A stretch of DNA of 64,000 bases, taken from NCBI GenBank assembly GCA_963931865.1, contig OZ007505.1, positions 6,323,273 through 6,387,272 of the forward strand. Reading direction: 5' to 3'. This stretch comes from Axinella damicornis (lineage: Eukaryota; Porifera; Demospongiae; Axinellida; Axinellidae). The position numbers and the translations under genes are program-made. Below, piece after piece: positions 42,499 to 60,811 of this stretch. Under the pieces are notes generated by a model, which was not told the origin of the DNA, did not search any database, and worked only from the letters and a program-made list of their open reading frames with translations. How positions within the stretch are numbered: position 1 is the first letter of the stretch; each line of letters starts with the position of its first letter.

Positions 42499-43419
42499 TC
42501 ACTCCACCAACTCTGCAAATTGTTCCGAGTAGATAAAACTCTTTCTCCCACTGCAGAAGTTTGTCCACTTGCAAAGAAGACCCTTGACCGATTTCTTGGC
42601 AGAGTGCTGCAGTTTTCTCTCCAGTCCCGATGCACATCCACACCTAAACAGATCCATTGTGGACTTGGCTGAACTGCTTTGCAGGGCCGTGAGACGGACA
42701 GCAGTGTGGAAGGCTTGCAATACATTTTTGTTAGTGGCAGCAGAGGTCTCCACATAACTGCAACCGAGTTCTTTTGCAGCTGCTAATCCCTCCTCGAAAC
42801 TGATTTGCCTCTCTTGCTCTAGGTCTTGTTTTGTGCCCACAAGCACAGCAGGCAGCTTCAGCCATGAGCGATTGCTGCAACAGCTGTCTGCAAACTGGCG
42901 GAGTTCTTTAGCAGTCTCCAGGGAGGATTTGTCGGTGAGGGAGAAGACCAGCAGCAGCACATTTGCTGCTCCAAAATAGTACTGCACATGGCTGTCCTCC
43001 TAGGGGAAGAAGATGAACGGCACATTGAAGATTGAAGGTACTATACTGCTACAGCTTTGAAGAGTGTGTATTACAACTGTATGCATTGCAGCATAATGTG
43101 AGGATGCAATTGTATGCATACCTGTCCAGCTGTGTCAAAGATGCGCAACTGGTAGTGATCTCCGTCTAGATCTATGGCCTTGCGATATTCGTCCTCCAGC
43201 GTGGGGTCGTAGCGATGCAGGAATCGACCCGTCATTAGCCGTACCACTAGTGCTGTAGGGAGGAAGAACGGTGCAGAGCAGAGGTAAATACCATGCAGTC
43301 CCCAAAATAATGCGAATTATAACTGCATGTATGTAATCTTGCTCACCTGATTTGCCAACGCCTGCTTCGCCTAGGACGGCAATTTTCACTTCGGTACTGT
43401 CGTCCACAGCCTGCTTCAT
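42499..43419 (-). CDS. RERG/RASL11-12-like small GTPase
   Basis: Ras-superfamily GTPase of 234 aa from exons 43419-43347, 43252-43122, 42999-42499 (phase consistent). G1 is GEAGVGKSALVVRLMTGRF; effector region YDPTLEDEYRKA; G3 is DTAGQED; G4 is GTKQDL (Thr in place of the usual Asn); G5 is VETSAATNKN. The YDPTLE.EYR effector and GKSALVVR resemble RERG, RASL11 and RASL12. The C-terminus (about residues 185-234) is Cys/Lys-rich and ends QFAELVE without a CAAX box, as in RERG, so prenylation is not expected. Orthology within the RERG/RASL group is not resolved. Same orientation as COPE and ZFR. Confidence 0.85.
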
Positions 43420-43751
43420 TGTGTTCCGATATCAAGTAATGTAAAAAACCTATGGAATGGGGTTCTCTTTTATATCGCCGGCGGCATCTCAAAGACGCCG
43501 CAAGGTTATGACGACAATCATGGTTTCACGCGTCACTTGTGGTGCCGCAAGCGCGGCGGATATGCTCATTATGCATGCCAAGTACGTACCACGCGCCTCG
43601 TGAATATCATTAACATGTGTCTCGCAATGGGGTGTGACATCATCGTCAATACAAAGATAATAGTTGGGCACTTCGAAGTGTTATTGACCAATAAAACAAG
43701 AACCTAAATTATGCAGAGAGTTCAATGGTGCCCTATTTACACAAGTCATGG

Positions 43752-46700
43752 TCATGCTTCCAGCTTGATTTTCTTCGCTCCATTCTCTCCTTCTGACTCC
43801 TGCTCATCCACTGCCTCACGCTTCACAGGTGCCTTAGGCGTCCCAGGAGGTGGCAAGGGCTCCACACCCAACACCAGGTGCAGCTTCTGGAATGCTATCA
43901 GACGCAGAGCATGCTGTGTGTATGTGTGTGAGGGGGGCATATTAAGCACGTCAACGTCAACTTGAAGGTATTATCTCAGCTGCTTGCTCACTTGAGCACT
44001 GAGCGTGATGTTAGCCCTCTCTTGAGCACTGAGGCAACTAGCCGCATCCACCTTGCCCTTCTCACAGGGGTCCAACAGACCAGTACCACCTGGCATAGGA
44101 GAGAGGGGGGCTATCAACATCCATCTGCAAACACAGGTGGACATTCTGTGTGTACCTGGCAGGAAGATGTCGGAGGCAACACACTCCATCACCCTCCGGA
44201 ACACATCCCCAGGACGGGTGAAGTCTGGATTGGCACTGATGATACACTTCTGCACTAGAAGTTCCAGCATCTGAATGGATGTAGAGTGTAGATTATGAAA
44301 CACATGTACTTTCACAGTGCTACACCTGTAGTGTGTGGTTGTGTGTACGGGGCTGTGTTGTGACTGTTCTATTACCCAGGTGTCAAGCACCCCCCAGGCA
44401 GGTTACACATGTACTGTGTGTACAGGGCTGTGTTGTGAGTGTGCTATTACCCAGGTGTCAAGCACCCCCCAGGCAGGTACCCGCTGGCAGATGTCCTTCA
44501 AGACCCTCATTACAATGACACAGGAGGGGAGGCCATGTGCCATTGCCTAAATAGGGTAGGAAAGGAGAGAGGGAGAGGAAGGATGGGATAACCGCGATCC
44601 ATCCAGTTCGACAGGTACAAGCCACTATGCATGACTGCTACAGTAGGGAAGTTCTTTCTTGCCAATACTGGAAATGCTGAATGTGATTCAAACCAACTGA
44701 TACACATGTGACAAACATCTGATGCTCAAATGTGAAGTCAGCTCTTGAACACAAACAACTGCAGCACATCAAATGCATAGAAAGAACTTGACTGCACCTT
44801 GGGAGTGGCACTACCACTATGTACCATACACAAGGTGTGCGCCTTGCGGTGTTTGATGGCCAGGTTTGCAACAGGTCTGATTCACTGATTTATTGTGCAA
44901 ACTGGTGCGTTCTCACACAAGATTTGCACAATAAGAATCTTCTCGAGTGAGAGTGCAGTCGTCATTGGTGAGTCTTGCAATCTGCTGTCTTTATCAACGA
45001 GCAAGAAGCGTTTTGCAAACCTGGAACCATTTTGTGTGTCGCAGGGCTGCGAGGGCAGCCAAGCAACTTGGCCTATCCAGCACTCCAGCCTCCTGGTCAG
45101 CTAGAGGGTGGAAGGTAGCAGATGGCAGGGCAGGTGAACACACCGCTACCTGAATACACAATACAGAAAGTCACTTCCTTAGCACTAGATCAGGAACATA
45201 TTCACACAGGAAGCAACCAAGTACAGAGGAAAAATTAAGTAGGAAGTGTAACTACTGCAGTCATGGAGTTTAGGTAGCCAGTGCAAAAGATCTAACAGTA
45301 CTGTTGTTAATGAGTTTATGAAGCAAGCCGTAACAGCAAGTGCAAAAGATCTACAGATCTACGTAACAGTACTGTCCTCATGGAGTTCATGTAAACAGGA
45401 ACCTCCAACACTAGGCAGGTCTGTGTAAGCGCCAGCGAAGCACAGGTGTTAGGGATACAGTAAAACCTCTGATAGTGGATTCTCGGTAATAGGGATACAG
45501 TATAATAGACCTCTCTACAAAGGACAATTTACCAAATAATTGGTTTCCCTATTGCATTTTGAACCTTTGAATTGAGGACAAAACTCCACATTGTCCCCCA
45601 GTGGGATCCTGATTATAGAGGCTCCACTGTATACTGTATGTGATTGAGTGAGTATCGACGTGGCTTACCAGCAGCTTGCTCTGGAGAGGGTTCATCCCTC
45701 ATCTGCGTGGAGGTGAGCGTGATGGTGACCTGGACTCGGTAGTCCCCCACCTGTGAGATCACAATGAGGGCAGACTTCTGCGGCTCAGGGGTCAGGTTGT
45801 ACACATTGTCACTCTCTGTGAAGCTCTGTGTGTGGGGTGTGCGTGTGTATGGAGGATATGAATCTCATCAAGTATGTAGGCATATCTTCGTTGCAGCAAA
45901 TCAGTCTCCTTGTTGCTACATGAATCTCATTGAGCTTGTGAACAGTTGAACCTTGTCAAGACACCTAATAGCTATCATTTGGCCACTTCTAATGGGTACT
46001 TAAAGAGTAACTTCCCACGCACTAGTTTAATAGTTACAATGTCCAGACATGCTGGAGACCGTCGTCCGGTCGTAAACACTAATGAACCAAATCACACTTA
46101 AGAACAAAGTAATGATACACTTTGGTGCAATCGTAGACACTCACTTCAAATTTCGCTGGCAACCGATTGGCCACAACGTTGAAGAGGTTTAGTGTCGGCT
46201 TTTCTGGAAGAGAGAGATCAAAGTCAGAATGGTCATCACTATATCCCAACAATACCTTGATCAGCATTTCCAAAAAATGGACCAATTGTGAGGAATGGCA
46301 AGCATTCTACGCACACAGCGTACACAACATTACAAGCCCAAGTTCGTACCACAATGCTACACCCTACAAAACACAGGTTCAACACTAATGGGCACTCTGT
46401 GTCATGTCAGAGTTGGGGTAGCCTTGTTCCCAGGCACTTGAAGGGGGGAGAGGAGCGCCTGGTACTGTTCGTGCATGCGCGAGCAGTTCCACTACATTCT
46501 CCGTTGAGACACACAAGCTGAAAGAAATATTCAGTAAAATACACGACTGCAACATTCAGCTATATCATGCAGAGCTATGGTTCCACGTTTGCAGACGCGA
46601 TATGCTGCTTCTGCCTATCCAAGCGGATGCAAGGCACGATACAAATGGTAAGACACCATAGCAAATTTGACTTGACCATACAAACACATTCCCGCTAATA

Positions 46701-49700
46701 TATGCGTGCTGTATTGCTATTGCTGTCACTTCAGCACCATTCCTGGCTTTCCTGCCTTACCAAGGGCGTACAACAAGGCTGTTACCCTTTCATCAAATTA
46801 ATACTGCAGGTGATTACAGAGGCTATAAAGGACATAATTATTGTACTCTGCAATGAGTGCAACTACCTGTACACATCAGCACCAATTCCATGGTGCACTC
46901 GCCCCTGAGCAGCAGACCGCGAGCAAAGGCCCCCACACGCATGACCCCCTTCAGCTCCCCTGAGGACAGACAGCAGTAATAATCAAATCAGGGTTGGCCA
47001 AGAACACAAAATTTATGTGGAACGTCTTGTGTTTAGTTGGATGGTGCTTCCCCTGTGTAGGTTGTGAACTTGCTTGAAGGCAAAGTGATGATGCACTAGC
47101 TAATTGCAATGTTATTGGTATACAAGTGATTTCATCTCCCACTGTTAATATCACCCAATGTTCTAGGCTGGGGGAGCCACAACCCACACTGCACGCCTCC
47201 GTTGTTATCAAACCAGGGGGGAGTGCGAGCACAGTGACCTGTGCAACAGAGCCACACAGACTGTTTGTTTCCCCAGTGGACAGGGTCAAGCACTCCCCCA
47301 TTGTGTTTCCACCGGGTGGTCTAGACTCGGGAGCCAAGACTGCTACTACCCCACAAGCAGATATCAATTGCGTGTGCCCTTTCATGTGTTTATTTACTGA
47401 CACATGCCCCATTGGAGGGTGGAGGAGGCCGGCCTAAAATTAGCTATAATAAATAATGCTGCTAAATTTAGTAAGTTCCAATTTTGGGAACCCAAACTAC
47501 TCTTCTTGGATATTAAATTAGGAGATTTCCATTAATGCAACACACAAGAGATAAAGGGCCACCTTCATCAACATAATTATATATACTGTTCCTGGGCTTG
47601 TTGACAAGGTACACACACAGAGGTTGCTTTGGCAAAAACATGGCAGTTGTTCAACAAAACATGCTAGGAATACTGGCTGATTTGGCAACACAGACATGTC
47701 ACAGCTCTGACAACATGCTAATACAATCAGCGAGCCATTCACACCACGTTAGAGCCTGTTATGAGCCCCAAAGCAACAACGCACTGATACGCCGAGTACA
47801 TTCACACCCAACAAACAGCTTGCGTAACCAGAGATCAGAGAAGGCATTACAATTCTGGTCACAACAGAATGTCCACACATTCAGTCCATCACGCAGAGAT
47901 AAACAACAGAACTTTGGCTCGCGTGGCTACAAAAGCAGGGATTCCACTGAGGAAATCTGGTATTCGTATGCGCAGGACTTCTTACGTGTCTGGTGCCAAT
48001 CCTTGACCCCTGACAATGCCAATGAGTTTCTTAACCAACTCACTCAGATCCTCGTCTTTCTGTGTTTCCTTGCCATCCCTGCATAGGAAGTACACAGCTA
48101 CAGTCATACGCTACCATACACACGGCACAGTGACACATGCACTTACACAACATACACAGTGCAATAGAGCAAAGCGTCCGGTATGCCTGCCCATGATACT
48201 CACTCCAAGTTTAAGGTAAGACGGGGTAACTTTGAACGGGGGGGGGGGGGGGGGGGGGGGGGAACTTGGAACAACGTTTATAGCACTGAGAAGATGAAGT
48301 TCAAGGCTCAGACTTGTTACTACTATGCCTGTTTAATACTTGCACCGACCCTTGAAGTCTGAAGTCCTTTCACACTGGAGTCAGCTAGCTTACACAACAT
48401 ACACACACTCACTCCTGGCACTTCTCAGCCAGCATGTCATCCGAGATGAGCTTCAGAGCTTTTTCAATATCTGCCACCACATGCTGTACTGCTTTCAGCT
48501 ATATAGGGAGGGAGATTGGGAGGGAGATTGGGAGGGATGGAGGGTGGGAGGGATGGAGGGTGGGAGGGAGATGACAACAAAAGCAGAGCATATGCTAGAC
48601 TACTGTTGACCGTTCATCTACAGCCATAGCTGTGTATCTCCTCCCTACTTTGGTCTCATTCCCAGGAGTGGCCTGGGAGTGAGGCTACTCGCTACCTGTA
48701 ACTTGAGGGAGGGAGGGAGGAGGGTGCAAGGCCAGCAGCAGACCTCACAAGGTTTGGGCTTATGGTCCTATTGTAATTGTTCCCACTCACCTCTGTGTCC
48801 TGTGGGTAGATGGAACCATGCTTGTTGAGAACCAGCCTGTCATCGTGAGGGTTGCGAGGCTGGAGGGAAGGCACAATGTATTGTATACACCCAAGTAACT
48901 GGACAGTAAACTCAACTGTTGTTGAGTAATTGGTACTGTACGCACTGAACTTACTGGAGGCAGCGGGAAGGGCTCTCCCTCCCATCCCCACTCTCCACCT
49001 CCAAACATCTCCTCTGGAGGACAGTAGTATGGGTCAAAACCGTGGTCTTCCATGAACTGCACAGGTGGCTACAGACACAAGTAAGGAGGAGTGGGAGAGA
49101 GGAGGAGGGGGGAGGGGAGAGAGGAGAGGGGGAGAGAGAGGGAGAGGAGGAGGGGGCAGAGAGGAAGAGAAGTTTGTAGCTTCAGTTTTGGAGCTTGCAG
49201 TTTCAAAAGTGCACAGAATACTGGTCTGCAGCTGTGTTATCCCCTTACATTCTTCTGTGCATGGAACTGTGCCAGGGCAGCAGCCTCTTGCCTCCGCAGC
49301 TCATTCAGGTCCACCTGCGGCTGGTCCCGCGGCTGCTGTGGGCTGACCTGTCCGGCTGCTCCCCCTCCCCCTCCCCCTCCCCTGCCATTCATCATGCCCC
49401 CTCGCATCCGCTGCCCCCTGCGCTGCTCAAACATCCGCTTCCTCTTCTCCATCTCCTTCTTCTGCTGCTTTGTGGGTTCCACGTAGAGGTCGGGCTGGTA
49501 CATCTTCTTGTAGTTGAGGCGATGGCGGCGACCCTTCACGTGTCCCTTCTTGGCGTAGTCATCGTTGAAGTAGCAGTCGCACAGGGTACATTTGAAGGTG
49601 GCATGGGGGAACTTGGGGTCACTCTTCACCGCAATGACCAGATCCTCACCTGCACAGCAGGACCAGGAAAGAACAATAGATGGATGGCTGTTATTTTCTC

Positions 49701-52330
49701 CTACAGACATAACTTCTGCAGTATTGCTTATCATTGCACTGATGTAACCATAATCATCACAAGTAAATAAGAATCCCAGTTACTGAACCAGTAATGTGAT
49801 CTCATTCAGCCATGGAGAACTAGCATTTCACGACCGTCACTAGTATGCTGCACACTGAGGTTACATGTAGGAAAATCTGCCAAAGGGGCAACTTACCAAC
49901 TGGTTGGATTTCTACATGTACCTCTTCCCCACCACCTCCGTTATTGACACCCCCTGCCTCCTCCGGCGCACCGCCGCTCTCCTTTGGTTCCTCCACCTCC
50001 ACCTTCTTTGCAGCCTGTGGAGTGGCACTCTTCGGCACAGACGCTCCAGGTGGATACACCTTCAAAACGTTCTCCTCTTCCGCTTTGCTATCAGTGGAGG
50101 TCAGTTTCGTCCCACCGACAAACGTGATCCGGGCAACGTTTACTGTAACTGGCTTCCCTTCCTTAGTGGCAATGCTTGCAGTTGCTTTGGCCGTGGTTGT
50201 GTTGGTGATTGCCGGCATCTTGATCTCCGGGATAGGCTTGCCCAGCCGCCGATGAAGTGTCTCCACCTGTACGGGGATACCAAAATGAAGTGCTGTTGAG
50301 GATGAAACTCGACAGTTGTTATGACAACTGAATGACTATTACGCCAGTTTCATGAATGATGCCCAGTGAGTTATAGTACCTTACACTATCTATAAAGGCC
50401 TACCTTCTGGTGTTTCGCCCCCCTTATGTGGGCCTCAAAGGCGTCCTTGCTGGTGCAGCTTACGTCACAGAGCTCGCAGTAGTAGTCACCTCGGGGGGTG
50501 GTTGTGTCCGAGGTTATCTGCTGCTGCTGGAGCTTCTTCTTGTGGGACTTTCCCTCCAAATGAGTCTTGTATGTCTACAGAATTGGAGAGCAGTAACAGG
50601 AGGACTATGATGTTTCAGAACTCCATCCATTGATGGACTCAAAGGAAGTGTCAGAACCACATTAGACCCTTCACCATCTCAGTGATCTTGTTCCAATTAG
50701 TGCCCATTACTCAACCAAGATGGTCCAACTGCAGGTTTGGGCGAGCATTGATCACAACTGGAGGCACAGAAGCAACACTACACTACTGGTTATGTAGGGG
50801 AAAAGAAGTGACTACTGTCTGGTAACGGAACATGGCACTGCTGACTAGTGTATGCTTGGCTACAAAAAACGTCAGTGCCGCGTAAACAAATAAATAATGT
50901 GTGACTACTTAGGAGCTTCGACTTGACCGATCGACTGAGCATAGCCGTCACGTGGCATGTGCGCTAATTGGAACCAGCTGTAATACTTAGCTTGGACTAT
51001 TGCTGAGTAGTACCGGCTACCAGTAGTGCTCTTGCCACTTGAATCCAAATAGTGCCCATGCTAGAGTGTGTCACTCACCGCTGCACTGGCACAACTGATC
51101 CGGCAGACCTCACAGTAGTAGATGGGCTGCTGCTGTGGGGACGGGTAAGGCCGCTGGGGCTTCCTGCCAGGAAAGTTTGGGGTTCCGGAGGGGCTTTGGT
51201 GCTTCTGCTGGATGTACTGACTGATCACCCGCTGCTGCTGGGGGGTGTAGGAAGAGGGCGATGGCTGTTGCGGAGACTGATGCTGGGACTGCTGTTGCTG
51301 CTGCTGCTGCTTCTGTCTGAAGTAGGCATTGGCAGACGAGGCGTACCCACTGCTGGCATACGTGGGGTAGGACACAGACGCAGCAGGTGAGGAAGTTGTG
51401 GAAGCCTGCAGAGTGGGCGGCTGGTACCCGACCCCTCCGGTCTGGGCAGCGGTCGTGGGCGTGCTTGGTTGTTGGTGCTGCTGGTGCTGGTAGTAGGACT
51501 GGTACCCAGTGCTGGGGCGGTACGAGGGGTAAGTGAAGTAGCCATGCTGCTGTTGCTGGGATTGGGGCTGGGTGTGCTGCTGCTGCTGCGGTGTGGCCTG
51601 CTGTCCAGCATGGTGTTGACCACTGTAGAATGTACTCGCCTGGTTGGTACCTGTAAGGGACAAGCGAAACGAAGAAGGAATTCTCTTCTACACTTGGCAC
51701 GTAGCTGCATCTCATCTTAACCTGGCAATGAATTATGTTTGAAGAATGTGCGTAGCTTGGTTCCCAGACCCATACAGTGGAGGGAAGAGGGGAGGGTCTG
51801 GTTAACAATAACAGCACTAGTGCGGCTCCACAGCACTTCAATCTTGTTTCAGAACTTGAATGCCATTGGTTGGTTAATCTTTTCATCTTCTACTGAATAA
51901 TTATGATGACATGACAGACTATTTCCTCCCCATTAGAAGAATTCAAAGTCTGGTGGCTGACATGCTTCATCAACGCTGACAGCAGGAATTCAGGTGTGGA
52001 TCTGTGCTAGGATTGAGTGATTCACCAGACCCTTCCCGTTGGTGTGCTCTGGCTTGCTCCGCTCCGTACACTGTTATAAGTGAAGTGTCAGGAACCAAAC
52101 TAATGTGCTGGCTCACCTGGCGGAGGGGGAGGGGGAGGAACCTGGGCCTGGGCCTGGGACGGCTTCTGCTGCTGTTGCTGCTGCTGGGGGTAGGAGTACC
52201 CTACTTGTTGTTGCTGCTGCCCGCCATAGGGGACCCTCTGCTGCCCATACTGCACGTAGCCAACTGGGGCCTGCTGACCATAGCCATACGCCTGGAACTG
52301 ACCATATCCATAGCCATACTGCTGAGCCAT
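43752..52330 (-). CDS. ZFR: Zinc finger RNA-binding protein (U1-type zinc fingers plus DZF domain)
   Basis: RNA-binding and splicing factor of the ZFR/ILF2/ILF3 group. Seventeen exons close in phase to 963 aa: 52330-52117, 51650-51079, 50574-50404, 50266-49897, 49649-49249, 49068-48955, 48859-48791, 48498-48413, 48078-48044, 46959-46867, 46203-46145, 45825-45669, 45100-45021, 44546-44451, 44270-44156, 44089-43992, 43913-43752. The Gln/Tyr-rich N-terminus (residues 1-245) is prion-like. Three U1-type C2H2 fingers follow: YYCEVC (about 250-275), [19 protein letters not shown] (about 290-318) and [19 protein letters not shown] (about 460-485). The DZF domain (about 640-930) includes [65 protein letters not shown] and [10 protein letters not shown]. 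Three fingers distinguish ZFR from ILF3 (dsRBDs) and ILF2. The C-terminus is acidic, then KKIKLEA. Confidence 0.95.
44343..44480. repeat. 75-bp tandem duplication carrying a ZFR exon end and splice donor
   Basis: Two units start GTGTAC(G/A)GGGCTGTGTTG. The right unit contains the real end of exon 14 (44451) and its GTAATA donor. The left unit, downstream on the transcript, contains an intact copy ending at 44376. Confidence 0.88.
46419..46440. mobile_element. 9-bp-TSD MITE family, solo end
   Basis: TAGCCTTGTTCCCAGGCACTTG without a recognisable partner end. In a ZFR intron. Confidence 0.5.
48238..48262. repeat. Poly-G tract
   Basis: About 25 G on the + strand after GGGGTAACTTTGAAC. In a ZFR intron. 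Confidence 0.85.
48651..48687. mobile_element. 9-bp-TSD foldback MITE, diverged copy
   Basis: GGTCTCATTCCCAGG ... CCTGGGAGTGAGGCTA. Flanks CTCCCTACT and CTCGCTACC agree at 7 of 9 positions. In a ZFR intron. Confidence 0.65.
51753..51805. mobile_element. GGTCTGG-subfamily short inverted repeat
   Basis: TAGCTTGGTTCCCAGACCC ... GGGTCTGGTTAAC resembles the ends of the 41864-42248 element. ZFR intron 1. Confidence 0.5.
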
Positions 52331-52642
52331 CTTCTAAACCGCCCAGGCTTCTAAAATGGAGGAGAAAACCAGCACTTACTCATCACGTCAACACCCCAAT
52401 TAATGCACACCCTGCAACTATCTGCTTGCTACTACTAGAAGATATGGGGCATACCACAGCAACTAAAAATCTTCAATTAACCAAAAAATTTCACACAAGG
52501 TCTTACCTGACTAATATCCGTTCTTTTTCCAGTCAATTCAACATAAAAACTGTTACCACGTTCTTTGGTCACAGTCAAGGTGTCAGCTCGTTCCGCGCAT
52601 GCGTAGGAAACATGCGCCGTCTACTGACCTCTGACCTGCAGC
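52331..52642. promoter_or_regulatory. Head-to-head promoter region, ZFR / RPP14
   Basis: 312 bp between divergent start codons. Contains GTTACC/GCGCATGCG-type sequence but no core element that can be placed with certainty. Confidence 0.6.
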
Positions 52643-53569
52643 ATGTCCAAGCTCAAGCAGGAGCACTATTTCATGAGAGTGTCCCTGTGAGTACACACTG
52701 CATCTCAAAAATGCATTATGTAAAATAACTAGTGGAAATGCAGAACACTGTGGGGCTAGCCCTGAGCAGTGCAGGATATGCACATGACTGTCATCAGAAT
52801 GTGACTGAGCATTGATAATAGCTATAGCTACTATGTTTCGTAGTAGGATAGCACAACCTCAGGCCACAGAAAAATACAAATGTACACGTGCACAAAAATA
52901 ATAGATGATTTGCTGCAGGTCATTTGAAAGAGCACCAGATGATGCTGTGGACTATAGGCAGCTGAAGGTTATTATAGTGCACGCGCTGCAAACACTGCAT
53001 GGTGAGGTAATGTTGCAGTTACGTACGTCACTTGACAGCAAGTGTTCGGAGCATTGGATCCTTGCTTGCACCCTCATTTTACAGGTTGGAGCCTCCATTC
53101 CCGTGGACATTCTCAAACATTCCCCACTCACAGCACTGAGGTCCACTGCCATACTCAGAGTGCCACACAAGTTAGTCCCTCAAGGTTTATCTCCCCGGTC
53201 AGTCTGGTTTGACGTACGTATCCCTCCACCCACCCAGTGAGCTGGTGAAGGTGTGGAGTGCCCTCACTCTCCTAGGAGCTTATGCTGGGAAAACGTGTGT
53301 CTTCCAAGTTGTCAAGGCAATTAGCCATTTGTGCATCCCTTTCAAAGTTTTAAACAGGCATTCAATAGTCAAATCTTGACTGGTCTTAAAGCTGCCATGT
53401 GCATGACTGCAGAGTCCATGGGAGTGATCATGACACTCCCTTTCAATATATATACACACACTCCCACATGCAAACAAACGTTGTTCCCCCGTTGCAGGTG
53501 TCAGCATCCCTCATGTCTCTAGCAGTGGACAGCAGAACGTTTGAGTTTCCGAGGACAGAACGGAGTTGA
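52643..53569 (+). CDS. RPP14: Ribonuclease P/MRP protein subunit p14
   Basis: Small protein subunit of nuclear RNase P, which matures tRNA 5' ends. Five exons (52643-52686, 52919-53006, 53085-53170, 53238-53316, 53498-53569) give 122 aa with all phases closed; human RPP14 is 124 aa. Matches to the human protein are HYFMRVSL (EYHYMKVCL), VGASIPVDILKHS (the LPLDIL region), TAILRVPH, LVKVWSALTLLGAYAGKTC (LVKLWSSLTLLGSYKGKKC) and VSASLMSLAVDSR. The start giving MSKLKQEHYF was preferred over the overlapping frame starting MRRLLTSD at 52612, which does not continue into exon 2. Intron 4 uses a GC donor (AAG|GCAATT). Ends 160 bp from the GALT stop codon, convergent. Confidence 0.93.
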
Positions 53570-53729
53570 TAAGAGTGCTGAAGGTTAATGACTACCCAGT
53601 AGAGAATGTGACAAGGGCTAGCCCCTAAACTGACAATATGGAGACCTATATTCCTACTCACATGATTGAACGCCATTCTGCTGTACAAATAAGGATCACT
53701 AATTCATAACTGTGCTAATAGTTGACCAA

Positions 53730-58814
<5,085 letters not shown>

Positions 58815-60450
58815 ATGTCTTCGTTTTCAGTTCAAGGCTTCCAGGAGAAGCTGAACAGACTCACGGCCTCCCAGGACAGCATAGAGACGCTGTCGCTGTG
58901 GGTGATTCACCACAAGGCGCACGGCAAGACATCCACTGCCGTGTGGCTGGACAATGTGGAGAAGGGTAATTCACACGAATGAAGGCTCCACCCAATTATT
59001 TGTAGTGAGGGGTCACGTGTGAAACACATGCATGTACATGTAGCAGACAAAGGATGGTCAATTGAGGATGTTTTTTGGAGTTGGCCAGTAAAGTTTTGCT
59101 AGTGAGTCTGTGTTGACAAAAGATGTCCGAGCCCCATGAGAAACTCCACTGTGGAATTCTGGGCACATTTATGTGCTGCAGAATGCACAAAGTAAAAGTA
59201 TGGTGTAATTGTGCACTCCATACGCTGTTCTGATTGGTCTCAGGTCAGGCGAATACATCTTTTATCAAGATAAGAGTCACGATTCCCAAATTTTGTCCAT
59301 AAGTATGGGACTATGCACGTCCAACCTCTGGGCTTTGTCAGAGAGATATTGAGGAGTGTTGTGACCCCTTTGGCTGATCATGAGCGTGTCATAGCATTTG
59401 CATTTCTGTTACATCAAGGATGCCTTCATCCACACGCCTGCATACAATACACATACAGCTGACCCAGACAGGCGACTTTTGCTGTTCTACCTAGCCAATG
59501 ACATTCTGCAGAATGGGCGGAGGCGGGGAGCTAGCACATTCCAAGAACTCTTCAAAGACCCACTGAGAGAGGCAGTCATCCTGACTAGGTAATGTGCGTG
59601 TGTGTAGTATAGTCCTCCAAGCCAGGCCAGGTCCCATCCCGACCCCCCCCCCCCCCCCCCCCCAACCACAATGATTGCTACCCATACTATCTCTGCATTA
59701 ATAAGTGTTACTCATTACAGCTAAGTAATGAGTTGGGTAATGAAACTACTCGCTCTCTGTGTCATAGGGGCCAAAAGATACACTCCTCTGTCCAGCGCAT
59801 GTTCCGCATTTGGAAGGAAAGACGAGTGTATGAGAACTCATTTCTCAACGAACTGGAGCTGCTTATTGGTAGGTGCACAACATGGCAGGGTTTCATCTAG
59901 AATTATTATATATATTTTTTGCTGGGAGGCAGGGGGGGAGGGGAAGCTCAGCACTTGGACTGGGCATGTGGGTGTGCTTAGCTGTATAACTTCCTTGTTT
60001 GGTTGTTGTTGTGTTGTCATTACAACCGTTTGTGGTTGTTCTCCATCATTATTGATCTGCATCTGTTTGGCTTTAACGTTTGGGGAGAAGCTTCCCCCCC
60101 ACTGGATGAAACCCTGCATGGCCTCTCCTCCGTATGATCCGTTTTATGGTGGAACCCCTCACCTTGGTTAATCAGGAGCAGGAGGCTTGACTAAGTCCTA
60201 ACGTCATTATAATAATAATCCCCCTGAAATGAGGACACCTCCCTAATCTGAACACATTTTAGGGTTCCAAGGGTGTTTGTATTGTATTTCACCTCCACTT
60301 TCTCTGCAACCCAGAGCCGCCCTCCCAGAGGCCACAGACTCAGCTCCAGGCTACACAGCAACCCGAATTCAAGGTATGAAGTGATTGTGTGATTTGTTTT
60401 GTATACCTTTGGTGGAACAACACACACAAACACACTCCTGCACCCCCCCC

Positions 60451-60497
<47 letters not shown>

Positions 60498-60780
60498 CTA
60501 TCGCTACTGCAGGATGCAATGGAGGAGCTGCGAAAGTTTGAGGGAGAGTTGAAGGTGAAGTCTTCTCTCCTCTCCAATCTCAGGATAGATGTCTCCAGTG
60601 CGGAGAGTCTTTCTAGGCTCAAAGGTACACCTCACCAATATGTCGGTTGGGGGGAATGGAGCTAACACACATTTGCTCTTACCTATGAGTAGGGAACCTA
60701 TCCATTCCGATGAAACTACAATGACTAGGGTTTTGGATCACCATAGCTCCTGTGACTTTTTTTATTCCTCCCTCTTTCCT

Positions 60781-60811
<31 letters not shown>

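Noticed and set aside
44826..44882. Possible extra ZFR exon ([12 protein letters not shown])
   Set aside because: Exons 13 and 14 join directly in phase and match the family without a gap; the segment would break the DZF domain.
47126..47437. Pair of opposed ~100-150 aa ORFs in the large ZFR intron
   Set aside because: No recognisable domain, no splice partner, and both strands are open to a similar extent.
47598..48086. 162 aa plus-strand ORF
   Set aside because: Overlaps ZFR exon 9 on the other strand, with no homology or repeat signature.
49091..49486. 131-191 aa plus-strand ORFs
   Set aside because: Antisense to ZFR exon 5, which has an unambiguous zinc finger and Gly-rich linker.
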